Positions 26,080 to 35,999 of a stretch of DNA of 64,000 nucleotides are shown here, one piece after another; position 1 is the stretch's first letter; each line of letters opens with the position of its first letter. A model generated the notes under the pieces. That model was not told the DNA's origin. It saw only the letters and a list, made by a program, of their open reading frames with translations, and ran no database searches. The DNA lies in NCBI GenBank assembly GCA_021234155.1, contig JAJEKV010000012.1:1245062-1309061 (forward strand), in the 5' to 3' direction. The position numbers were made by a program, and so were the translations under genes. Source of the stretch: Isoetes taiwanensis. Lineage: Eukaryota; Streptophyta; Lycopodiopsida; Isoetales; Isoetaceae.

Positions 26080-26680
26080 TTAAACCTGAGTAGTTGGCGC
26101 TCCTGTAGGAATCCCATTGTGTTGCTTAGCCAGTGCTCCAATTCCAGCATCCTGAATGGTGTCAATCTTCTTGTTGCTCTCTTTATCATTATTTCTGTCA
26201 TCCAAAGAAGTAAATCCAGTAGCCTTGCTGCTCCCTTCCATATCATTAGCAGCAGTAGCTTTAACAAGCTTAGGATTATTCATCGTCTCATCAGGTTTGA
26301 TGCATTTGGCAGCTCTACGAAATTCCCATACCTTTTTCTTCTTGGGAGCCAAGCTAGCTTCAAGATTCAATTTCCTCCTAGTAGCCATATTGAGATCCCC
26401 TTTCTTCCTGCCCATGTTACAAGCCAGGAATTCCTCCTGGTAGCATGATTTCGGCCCAGGCTTATGCATCTCAATGTCCTCTGGTAACAGGTATTTATCT
26501 TTGGCCCTGTCCTTAGCAAGGTTCGAACAGCATAGACATGCCCTTAAATCATCATAGTTGTACCTGTAATTATCTAGAAAAACCATTTCTGTATTACCAG
26601 CTAATGCATGTGCCGGAGTTAGGTAGAGTTCTCCTCGTCCACGTTCAGCTAGCGGCCTCACCACATGGAACCCTTATTTC
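26080..26680 (-). CDS. Hypothetical basic protein ORF in family B repeat
   Basis: An open frame of at least 194 codons runs leftward from a stop near 26,680. It does not begin with ATG; the first usable start would be GTG at 26,664, so this may be an internal exon or a broken 5' end. The product has a short cysteine cluster (CLCCSNLAKDR, residues ~38-48), a lysine/arginine-rich centre including KKKK, and a polar C-terminal tail. A CAG|GT at its end (about 26,083) could be a splice donor. No family recognised. The homologous region in the left repeat is riddled with indels, so this copy is the better preserved. It lies 5' of the RT-associated ORFs on the same strand. Confidence 0.4.
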
Positions 26681-27184
26681 GGGAACCCTAATACTATAGT
26701 AGTTTAAAAATATACTTACATTTTTTTCGGACCATGCTTTATTTTTGTTCAGCAAAATCAATAGTCATGTAATGGCTCCCCTTGTTTCATTGCCATTAAA
26801 TCCACATTATTGTACTATTGGTGTTTAATCCCATATCATTACTTTAGGCGAGAACTTTGCCTCCTTGTCAAGTACCGTGCAGGTGAGACAGTGGTGGATT
26901 CTGTGCCCAGATGGGCATCATTGTAAACATGAGGGAAGTCAAGAAACAAGGAAGACTTGACTTTCTTGGCTACACAGCGGAAGATCAAGTCAGTGGTAGC
27001 ATTGATCTCTACTACATGGATTGGCAGTGCTACGACCCGACAATGATGGAGTCCAGCATAAAGGACCAAGCACTGTCGGCCAACAAAAAAAGGGTGGCCG
27101 CTGCCATCTTCTGAGTCCAGAGAGCAAGCAGATATCAAAGGCACGATAGAGATCCTCAGGGGATTTGGTATTCTGCGAGCGGCG

Positions 27185-27916
27185 ATGGACATGTCAAAAA
27201 ATTCTGTGTCCTACATTGTAAGAGCGAAGTTCTCAGGCAACATGCCAGCAGTAATGGATAGCAGATGGCTGCTGGGAGAGATGCAGAGAAAAAATGTAAA
27301 GGTTAAGCCAACCACCAGAGCAGGCAAAGGAACAAAGATAGGAGGAGGAGATGAAGTACAGAGGCAGGTAGAACAAGAGGGAGGACAGGAGGGAGACAAG
27401 GGGGACGAGCATCAGGAAGCGAAGAGGGACGAGCAAGAGGCGCACCAACAGGAATCTCCTGTGAAGTCCTCTGGGAAACCTGATAGTGATCGCACAATCA
27501 GTGACAATAAGGAGGCTACAAAACACATGAAAGTGGTAGCATCCATAGCAGATAGCACACCAGCAAAGAGAAAGAAAGAAACAAAAAGGGAGACAAGGGC
27601 AAGGAAGTTGCAGAAGATGGCAGACCTTGAGGTGCCCGAGGAACTAAAGATGGAGCGTGATGCCGAAGAAGAAATGGCAGAGGAAACATTAAAAAAAATA
27701 CAGAAGCACGGCCGCATGTTCCCCCTTGGAGTCACTTATACAAGAAGGATATCCATCTGGGATCTAGAAGAGGCACCACCTAATATGACCGCCAGGGTTA
27801 TTAACCCCGAGCATGTTAGGAAGCTTGGTCTTTACGTTGAAGCAAATAGCGCGCCTGCACTATTTGTTTGGTTTTACGTTAAAGCAAATAGCGTGTTTGC
27901 GCTATTTGCTTTGTAA
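27185..27916 (+). CDS. Hypothetical charged protein, 243 codons
   Basis: An open frame starting at ATG 27,185; the same frame is open upstream to about 27,050, and an adjacent frame at 26,911-27,114 also looks protein-like, so the true start may be earlier with a frameshift between. Residues ~60-160 are extremely rich in K, E, Q and R (nuclear or coiled-coil-like), followed by a more ordinary segment (YTRRISIWDLEEAPPNMTAR). The last ~30 codons are encoded by two copies of an inverted repeat around 27,839-27,912, which suggests the natural C-terminus is lost or replaced. No family recognised; could be a transposon-associated ORF. Confidence 0.4.
   Translation: MDMSKNSVSYIVRAKFSGNMPAVMDSRWLLGEMQRKNVKVKPTTRAGKGTKIGGGDEVQRQVEQEGGQEGDKGDEHQEAKRDEQEAHQQESPVKSSGKPDSDRTISDNKEATKHMKVVASIADSTPAKRKKETKRETRARKLQKMADLEVPEELKMERDAEEEMAEETLKKIQKHGRMFPLGVTYTRRISIWDLEEAPPNMTARVINPEHVRKLGLYVEANSAPALFVWFYVKANSVFALFAL
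27839..27912. repeat. Tandem hairpin: imperfect copy plus perfect 13-bp stem
   Basis: At 27,881-27,893 aaagcaaatagcg pairs exactly with cgctatttgcttt at 27,900-27,912 across a 6-nt loop. An imperfect version of the same hairpin lies directly upstream (27,839-27,871). The pair occupies the end of the 243-codon frame. Confidence 0.85.
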
Positions 27917-28334
27917 TTATTTTCAAGCAAACGGGGCGGCCGCGCCATTTTTTTTGCCTGCCGGGCGCTTTTTTGCATTTTAATATCTGCTTTTGAGGTT
28001 CTCGGGGTGCTTTTCCTTGTACTTTCTTAGTAAATGGCGCCATGGTTCTCTTCTTGACAACTAAAACCGCGCTGTTTTATATTAAATGTAGCGGTTTTTG
28101 CATGATAACTGGTTTCTTGTTAAGTAAATAGTGCCATATCGACATGTCTGTGATAAAACAAGGAAGAAACTGATTTCACAAGAAATTGGAATCACGGAAT
28201 TTCCAAATTTAATGAAACTCTGCTTCATTCAGAAAAAAAAAACATTAACTAGGCACTAGTTTGCAAATAAAACAGAACAACTAAAAAATCAAACAATTAA
28301 AAAATAAAATCAAACAACTAAAATATTACCTCCG
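27917..28334. other. No gene seen
   Basis: AT-rich sequence with short near-repeats of the aaatagcgc/aaatggcgc type continuing from the hairpin. On the minus strand this would be downstream of the recombinase-like gene; no catalytic R-H-x-R-Y segment was found in any frame. Confidence 0.4.
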
Positions 28335-29245
28335 TTGAAGCCCCTTTGGATGATTGATCTGGTGATCAATATCAGCCAACAATGCTACTCATCAGCATAT
28401 GCTATCTCATCCACTTTCTTATACTTCTTACAGACTCCAGGAGTTCTTCTAGACCTTCGCATTACTGCTACACAAGCTAAACACGCCCTCTCGAAGATAG
28501 GACTCTCTCTTATATCAAAGGGATATTGTTGTACACCTGTTTTCGCAATTGTTAGTTTTTGATGTCTTCTAGTGATGCTACCAAATTTTCTGAACATGTC
28601 TTGCAGACTGGATAAAAAAGAAGAAGGCATAAGAAAAAGAGTAAAACTGAAATGTAAGAAAACATAAAAAAATTGAACTTACGATTCAGTTGGATAGAAT
28701 TGGCCATTGCATTTTGTGACCTGCAGCGTAAATCTCTCAAGTAGTACAGAAAATTCTTTAAGGTCCATGTCTTCAATCCTCGTGTCAATTGGAAGTCCTA
28801 CAAACTCCCTCCAGAGATCAAGTCTCTTTCGGGTCCATTGAATTTTATCGGCAGACTTTTCAGCACCACTTGCATCTACTTCCCTTTGAAGTTCTTCATC
28901 GATTTCTAGAAAAGGCACTCGGACTCCACCATCAAGTACAGTAGGATTTGAAGGCATTTCAAGTGTCTTGAAGATTCCAGATTCTTCAGCATCATGCATG
29001 TATGCATCTCTTGCCTCATCACCAAACTGGCAAACTATATCAGACTCAAAATTTGATAACCCCTTACTGCCAGCCTCATTTACAGCTTGCTCACCAAAGC
29101 TACTGCATTGCACATCCTTCCTTTTAGCTGCATGAAGCACATCTCCCTGGCCATTCTGCTTTGTTGAATCAGAAGAAAGATTCAAAATATTGCTAAAAGG
29201 CGGTCTGCTCCCATCAAGAACCACATTATACTTTATTAAGCTCAA
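28330..29245 (-). pseudogene. Crypton/ZMYM-like (DUF3504-type) tyrosine recombinase, N-terminal half
   Basis: Exon A (29,245-28,683) encodes an acidic lead, then a TRKRLDLWREF...DLKEFSVLLERFTLQV segment. A GTAAGT donor at 28,682 and an ag acceptor at 28,608 remove a 75-bp intron and join the frame exactly (codon split after two bases). Exon B (28,607-28,385) continues with SLQDMF...ESPIFERAC...KKYKKVDEIAYADE. The order W-x-x-W/F, 'L.RF..EV.K.DG..Y.P.SL', 'ES/DP.F', 'KK...I...DE' is that of the N-terminal SAM-like domain of Crypton recombinases and of the ZMYM2/QRICH1/KIAA1958 proteins. After the stop (28,385) another frame reads INHPKGLQRR, fitting the next conserved block. The catalytic half (R...H-x-x-R...Y) is absent from the window as read. 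Family call from remembered patterns; decay versus unseen exons is open. Confidence 0.6.
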
Positions 29246-29419
29246 AACTCGGCATCTCTTCCATCCCTAAAGACTCGACCATGGCATAACTAGTTAATCT
29301 TGATAGATCAACTATAGTTAAGCTAATACACGTATAAAGAAATAGGTAGACAAGATATATAGCCATTTCCGACCTCCAGATGTTGCAAGAACAACCTGCA
29401 ACACATGCAACAGCAGACA

Positions 29420-29640
29420 TTAGAAGATTATCATCATAATCTGAAACATGCGAACACTGTAAACAAAAATAAAAAAATTACCTTGAATACTACAGAATCC
29501 AATTTTGCAATCGCCTTCAGAACAAGGAAAGCTCTTCCCACAGAAAAAAGACGCTAGAACTTGCATATGATGACGTCTTAGAAAGAACAGGGTAAAGTTC
29601 AGCAAGAAATCATTACAAGAGCCAACCCCCACCTCCACGC
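29420..29640 (-). other. Possible upstream exon, cysteine-rich
   Basis: A minus-strand frame contains a short cysteine-rich stretch (FFCGKSFPCSEGDCKIGFCS) and ends at a plausible donor (CAAG|GTAATT near 29,481). It lies 5' of the recombinase-like exons on the same strand and might belong to that gene. No homology recognised; the acceptor and start are not resolved. Confidence 0.25.
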
Positions 29641-29938
29641 GCCGGAATGAGTAAGAATATACAAAAAATCACGAGTTCTTTACGAGCTTTAGCCGATCTT
29701 GCAAAACAAAAGAAAAACAAGCCGGAGTTAGCACAAAATCACGCCAGAATGATCATTCACACGTAGAAGATGCCATTTCTGAAAGCCGCAACCGAACGAC
29801 GAGCGCCATCGTTCCGACTACGGCAACGCCATAGCCGACAGAAAAGAATTGTGGAAAGAGAAGGAAAGAAATGAGAAAAAAAAAAACAATTTATACCACC
29901 ACGTCAGAATTTCACCAAACCCAAAACTTCACGTTAGA

Positions 29939-30040
29939 AGAATGTCCCTTTACAGGACATTCCGACGTGTCAGCCTCGCCTCCGCGCTGACGTGCGTCGG
30001 CGTGGCTTCCACGTCGAAATGTCCTGTAAAGGGACATTCT
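29939..30040. repeat. 102-bp near-perfect inverted repeat (31-bp arms)
   Basis: The left arm 29,939-29,969 (begins agaatgtccctttacaggac) matches the reverse complement of 30,010-30,040 at 30 of 31 positions. The 40-nt centre contains a second small inverted repeat (gtcag...ctgac). It could be a minimal MITE, the terminal repeat of a larger element, or the foldback of a small-RNA precursor. No target duplication is obvious (flanks ttaga and tatat). Confidence 0.9.
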
Positions 30041-30049
30041 TATATACAA

Positions 30050-32235
30050 AAGATGCATCATCTACAACCGTCCACTCTAATCAGGGCGCAGGATCCGAAG
30101 CAGCCCAAGCAAGCAGCCCCCTTGCAACACAGTCGAAGCTCCCCAAGCATGCCGGATTTTCCATAGGTGCCTTTGAAGCCCTTAGCCCATGATGGCAACA
30201 ATCCTCTGACCTATGTATAACATAAAAAATAAGACAGGGCTTGGGGCATTCGAACCTCCAGGCCTAGTCGGCCCCACTTGAATGCTCCAAAAAATAACAC
30301 CCTGGATTTCAAGCTTCTTCAAAGCCACAGAGCAACAAAAGGGAAGACCCTCGTTGATTCCTTCCATCCTGCAGGCGCTCCACCTCTGCAACAGAAAAAT
30401 CTCCCGCCAGTATCGGCATGGGCAAGAAACAAAAGGCACATCGTGTCTGCTGACCCGCCCTTCCCATATCCAGAGGAGGATGACTGCTCTATCATATTCC
30501 CATAAAACACTTCAAACCTCAAGAAGCATCCCACATCCAATATAGTTCTAGACTCACCGCCCTCTTATGCTCTAAACTCCCCTATCTTAGCCCGTCTGAA
30601 AGCCCATTCATTTTACCAACTCCTACTGAGAACCAAGATGGGTCTAGCACTTATGGCTGATAATTTACAAGGAAATTTGATACTGGATCTGAGTGAGAAT
30701 AGCTCTCCATTAACTGTCTTCTCTGATATATCTAATAAGGGGTCTAATGTCTCTGTGATATGTCAAAATAGCAATCTAGATGCAGGGCCCTTACCGAGCC
30801 GGACCTTATCGAAGAAAGCTACAATTTGAAGAGTGCCAACCCAAACCAGGTAAGTGCACTTGCCTAGAATTGCATAAGAAAGGCTCTATTTTCTTAGCCA
30901 CATCCCAGAGAAGGAAGATCCGCTAGAGCAAAATAATCAGTCCCAAGATTCTCAGGATGTCTGCCTCACTTCTGAAAGCACTAAAAGCCTCAAAAAGCTA
31001 AGGGATAAAGTAAAAAAAGTCAAATTCACACCCTCCTATTCTTGTTAATTGTCCTTTTCCCTCTGTTTCCCAGTCTCCAGCTATGAAGATCATATCCTGG
31101 AACTTAAGAGGCATAAGGGCATGCTAAGCGTAGAAGGTTCATATCTCTTGTCCGAGAATATAAAGTTAATATCATGTTAATTCAGGAGCATCACCTCCCT
31201 ATCTTTGAGGCTTCTAATCTTGGCTCCTGAATCAAAGATGGCAATTTTTATATCTCTATCGTTGCCACAAGAGCTAATGGTGAGATTGCAACTATATGGA
31301 ACAATATTCAATCCTTGAGAAGTTACAGCAGCCCCTCCAATAATTGGCAATGTATCTATGTTAAGCATGTTGAGGTTAAGATTGGCATTCTGAATGCTTA
31401 TGCTTCTACCGATTCCAGAGAACATAGCGTGCTTTGGCAAGACATCTTAAACTGATCTGTGCTTCAACCCTCTAACCAAGATTGGATTTTGTTTTGAGAC
31501 CCAGATAACACTCCTCATTGGGACCCTAAGCTTAGTAGTAGGCTTAACATGTTAAGAGAGGAAAAGAACCCCTGGAATAATCTGCTTCAAGCATTGAGTT
31601 TGCACTACATCCCACTTTCCAATTCTAAATATACTTGGAGCAATAAAAGGCAAGGGGAGAAAGGGACATTTTGTACCTTAGACAGGTTTTATGTCTCCAA
31701 TTCTAACGCAAGCCTGTTGGATGATTGCACCATTACTAGTGACAATGGGAACACTCTCAGACCATCGCCCTTAGATTTTGGATACCTCTCATACGAGAAT
31801 TAATATTTCAAAATCCACCTTCCTCCGGGACAAAGTTGCTTTTTGTGTTGATTATTGTAACTCTACCAGCACCTCCTCCGTTTAAAAAACCACCAGACCA
31901 TGCAAAATTTTAGCAACAGACTTAAGGACTGCAAAGCATGGACTAAAAATAGGGGCAAAAATTACAATGATCGGTTCAAGCGTGAAAAAGCTTGTCCTCC
32001 AAATCGAGAATATTAGACATGCTTTTATGGACAGCCCAAACAACATTAAGCATCACCAACAGGAGCTAATTTTGGAAGATCAAGACAATCGAGGAGAGGG
32101 AGGCTAAAGGAATGGCCCTTAGATCCAAGGTCAAGAACTTCCAACAATATGGACCAGACTGTGATAGTCAAATTAAGAAGAGTTCATGTCCACCTACACT
32201 AGCCGAAACAGATGTATATCATGGAATAAATTACT
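30050..32235 (+). mobile_element. Decayed L1-type LINE: ORF1 remnant and APE-like endonuclease
   Basis: From about 31,083 the plus strand encodes, across several frames, the start of an AP-endonuclease domain: MKIISWNLRGI, then a QEHH motif near 31,165, LNAYA near 31,395 and TLDRFYVS near 31,679, then a degraded SDN(H) segment near 31,738. Stops and frame changes occur throughout. Downstream, 31,800-32,230 continues with RT-proximal text but stops before any RT core, so the element is truncated at its 3' side. Upstream 30,050-31,050 holds broken frames that may be ORF1. Orientation plus. No poly-A seen. Confidence 0.7.
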
Positions 32236-32474
32236 ACACGTGTATTTTACTATAGCCAAAATAGGTTTGACTAAACTACCTTTAGATTGAAGCTAGAAGT
32301 TTCCAACACCTGGCTACACTAGATGATTTTTCTTCATCATGATTTCTTGCCTTTGGCTAAACTTTCACAAAATGGAAGGCAAATATTAGCCATAACATTA
32401 TGCTAATTTTAAAAATCCAAGTCTTTGAACAAGGACATTGAATTTATTGTCACTACAACTTAATTCAATATAGA

Positions 32475-33489
32475 TAAAATAAAGGGAAAATTCTAAAAAT
32501 GCCCTTGTATTTCTTTATAATTGTCAAAATGCCCCTATATTTTTTGTATTTCTTAAAATGCCCTTGTATATGCAGTCATCCATCGTTGAAGAGCCATTAG
32601 AATTCCAAAAATGGAGATGAACTGGGTCAGAATCACCTCATGGCTCTGGCAGTTTATAGATCCAAGCCTAAAAATTGATTTTATAGATCCAATCTGAGGA
32701 TTCATTTCAGCCACCACAATATGGGATTGCTAAGCTGTTTCAAGGCATGTGCATAGATGCCCAGCCATTGTAGCAGATTCAAAGAACAACCTTCTGCGCT
32801 CTTCTCCCTGCAATCACTTCATACAAACTCCATGCTACAATCTTCTGTTCCAAATCGATCTTCCCCACCAATTTCTCCTTTTGTCTTCGTTGCCCCAAAA
32901 TCGGTTGTGTCCAATCGGCAAGGTATGCACTACCAGAACTGGTATTTTCTTCAAAAATCATCTGCTGTTTACCTCAAGATTTGCCAAATCACCTTCAAAA
33001 CTGCCGGATTAGCTTCAGGTCCACTTCTACTATGGCAAATTAGCTTCTACTCTAATTAGCCAAATTAGCCGAATCCACTTCTATTCTGTGGGATCAACTT
33101 CAGGTCTGTTTTTACTATGATGAATTAGCTCCAGGTCTTGCAAACAGAAGAGTTAGCCCCCCAGTTAGCCTACTTCGCATGTAAAAAAACCGCACTGCCT
33201 ATCCAATTTTGCTGGGCACAATTACGTTGTAGAAAATAGACAAATTTTGTTGGCACAAATGGGCAAATTCGGCATCAAAATTGCTTATGTAAAAATATGC
33301 AGTGTGTTCAAAACGAAAATGCAAACAAGAAGGTCTGGAACATCAACGAATTCACGTCTACTTCTTGGGCTTCTTGTTAATCACTGTGCTTAAAAATTAG
33401 GGGCATTTTAACAATTATTGAAAATATAAGGGTATTTTCACAATTATAATAAAATATAGGGGCATTTTTAGAAATTTCCCTAAAATAAA
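32475..33489. mobile_element. Non-autonomous Mutator-like TIR element with 9-bp TSD
   Basis: The 9-bp target duplication taaaataaa occurs at 32,475-32,483 and 33,481-33,489. Between them the 997-bp element begins gggaaaattctaaaaatgcc and ends with its near inverse (gcatttttagaaatttccc). The inverted similarity runs about 83 bp. The terminal repeats are themselves built of a degenerate ~30-bp unit around aaaatgccc(t/c). No transposase is encoded; internal frames are short. A 9-bp duplication with long terminal inverted repeats is the signature of Mutator-like elements. Confidence 0.85.
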
Positions 33490-34970
33490 TGGAAATCAAT
33501 GTAATATGGCATAATTGACGGAATTATAATCATTATTATAACTTTCTAGATCAAAAAAAGCAACAAAGACATGAATTAAAACATAAACATACATGAACAT
33601 GTTCAAAATTGAGAAAGAAAAAATACCTTATTTCTTAAGATTTGATCACCTCCTCTGATACTTAAACTTCGTACCTGGAATAAGAAGTTCTATAGATCTC
33701 GGTGTTGAATTCTAGGCTAATCCATCCATTCACTGCACTAGAAATCCTTTGCTCGCTTGCTGCTTCCTTGCTCCCTCTGTCTTGCTTGCCTGCTTGTCGC
33801 CGCTTGCTTGCTTGCTGCCTCTGTCTTTCCTATAAATATGAAAACCCTAAATGCATCTTCGATGAAATCGGGACGCATTCTTGTGGATACGATCATCACA
33901 ACGAGCCGCTGATGTTTCCGAGAGAAGAGTGGAGGATGCAAGAAGAAACATACAAGAGCTAAAAGGGGAGAATGAGCGAAAACGTGGCCGGAAAGAAAAG
34001 TGAAAAATGCGAAAAATTAGCCCAGAAAAGAAAAAAAGTTCCCAACTCACGCTGCTCACGCTTTTTCCGGCGTCACACTGGCGTGAGCGCATCGACCCAA
34101 AAACTTTTCAAGTAAGTAGATTGGCAAGTCCATGAATAACATAACATATAAAACATTAAACATAGCACAAATCCCATAACATACCAAAACAAAAAAGATT
34201 CAATAACATCATCTTCCAAAGTAAAGAATGAAAGAGGGTCAGAAAATAAACTGCCCAAACTACCTATCTTAGTTTCAATATCTGCACAAAAGGTTATTGC
34301 ACTACATTGATGCGGGACAAAAAACATATCCCGTTCATCTCCTCCTTCGCATGAATTCAAAAGCGGCCCCAAATTATGCCATGCGTACACCTGGAAAGCT
34401 AGATAAAATCAATTTATGGACAATTCAATAAAGTCTACTGTTTTTTGTCTTTTTATTTCTTTATAAATCGATGGCCTTTTAATCTTTGGATTGGATATTT
34501 CCAGATAATTTAAATAGCACAAAATTACCATTAGCATTATCTTTTTTTGTACTTTTGGGCTTCTTTGCCCCCCTTGTGGTTTGGGTCCCATGGCGCATTT
34601 GGTCTTCGTGGACGTTATAAAACATGTCTATCTATCCTTGAAAATGTGGAAGTTCATCTTCTTGCAAGTAGTATCCATTGACATGTGGTAGTGGGAGCAC
34701 TTGAGGGCACCCTGAAATGAAGTTGACTCGGGGGGTGTTGATCCTCATGGAGTAAGAGGAGCTGTGGATACCGTGAAAGCCCTCTTGGTATTGATGGCAT
34801 TGAATTACGGGGTAGAGAAGGCACCAAAGTATCAGATCTATGGCCACTTCATGAATTGATAGGGGCACAAGAAATGTTGTGGCACGTAGATCTTTATTCC
34901 ATTCTGGCGACCTGATCAACAACTTGTTGTAGGACTTCATTTATCAAAAATTCTTTAGAATAGAATAGCA
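33490..34970. other. No recognisable gene
   Basis: Contains a CTTG-rich stretch at 33,750-33,820 and open frames of 60-105 codons on both strands (longest on the minus strand at 34,073-34,390 and 34,632-34,940) with no recognised motif. The minus-strand frames could be exons of an unrecognised gene, but no consistent splice pattern was found. Confidence 0.3.
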
Positions 34971-35149
34971 TAGAATAGAATTGAATAGATTTTGTGGCCA
35001 TAGGTCTAATCACGTTGTGAGGCCATGACTACTGTGTCATGCCATGAGGCCATGATCATTAGGTCACGCTGCGAAGTGCATCTCCTCTTAACCACAATGG
35101 ACGATATAACCACTGGAGCATCTGGGCCTCTGTAGTATAACTCACACTT

Positions 35150-35560
35150 TGTCCAGGCTAATTACTTTCTGGAACATTTTGAAACTTTTTAGAAGGATTC
35201 CCTTAAATTTCCCTAGATTCCCTTACATTCTAGAACTTCTTAGAATATTCTTAAACATTTTAGAACATTCTGGAGCTTTCTGGAAGGAGTCCCTTGGATT
35301 CCCCTAGATTCCCTTATATTCTAGGACTTTTAAGAATGTTCTAGAATATTTAAAAACTTTCTAGGACATTCTGGAACTTTCTGGAAGAATTATCTTAGAT
35401 TCCTCTAAATTCCTATATTCAAGAACATTCTAGAACTTTTTTGAAAATTCCAGAACTCCTTGGAAGGATTCCTCTTTCCTTTATATAACTTTCTAGAGCT
35501 TTCTAGAACATTCTAGAACTTCCTAGAAGACTCTACTTTACCCTTAAATATATTTAAATA
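35150..35560. repeat. Heat-shock-element-like pentamer array, block 1
   Basis: Degenerate 5-bp phased repeats of gaaca/ttcta/gaact/ttcta. At 35,484-35,530 the text reads ttcta gagct ttcta gaaca ttcta gaact in exact 5-bp register, which matches the nGAAnnTTCnnGAAn consensus for heat-shock-factor binding. It is interspersed with a longer unit containing attccctta and gattcccc. Confidence 0.8.
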
Positions 35561-35570
35561 TCTTTTCTTT

Positions 35571-35745
35571 TAAAGAATCAATGCTTGGACTAGTAGTTAG
35601 AATGGGGAGCTTGGGGAGCAATGACTAGGGTTTAAACCCCTAAACAACATAAAAACTTTTAAAGGCCTCTCCTTAAGGGCCGAGCATGCAAAATGAGCCG
35701 TAGGATCATGGACCCGATCAAGGGTCAAGATCGTGCCACGCGGCA
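35571..35745. repeat. tRNA-like block, copy 1 of the composite repeat
   Basis: The text ggactagtagttagaatgg resembles a tRNA A box, and agggtttaaacccc 40 bp further on resembles a B box. It is flanked by text shared with 37,600-37,790 (aacaacataaaa, cctctccttaa, gagcatgca). This copy is more degraded than copy 2. Probably a tRNA-derived SINE remnant inside a larger duplicated unit. Confidence 0.5.
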
Positions 35746-35999
35746 AAGATCTAAAGCAACGTGAGTCATTGGATCTCCTATCAACGGCCAGGATCTAAAG
35801 CAATGTCAGCCGTGGGATCTCAAGACCAACCAGAGACTTACGTATAATTCCCACACTGGATAGAATCCCCAAATCGACGTGGACCATCAGATCTCCGATC
35901 GAGCTCCGGATATATACAAGAAATTTAATACGTCCTACAACGCATTTTTCTAGTTTTAGCATCTTTCTATGATACAAGTTCTTATTGTGCCCTAGATTC

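Larger units (their letters stand above)
23660..26846. repeat. Direct repeat family B, right copy (with LINE insertion)
   Basis: Same unit as 14,330-16,705, interrupted at 24,610-25,430 by a LINE. Together the two copies flank the RT-containing segment in direct orientation. That arrangement resembles the partial tandem copies (pseudo-LTRs) known for Penelope-like elements, although the family C repeats also lie inside the interval. The relation to the RT is inference from position only. Confidence 0.85.

Noticed and set aside
30220-30330. Possible minus-strand pol III B box (ggttcgaatgcc) with a weak A box
   Set aside because: The B box deviates from consensus at its end and the A box is poor; it lies in the decayed LINE leader and is not convincing as a SINE or tRNA.
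33702-33962. Plus-strand frame with a CTTG-repeat start
   Set aside because: Its N-terminal half is simple repeat translated; no conserved motif, and the minus strand is equally open.
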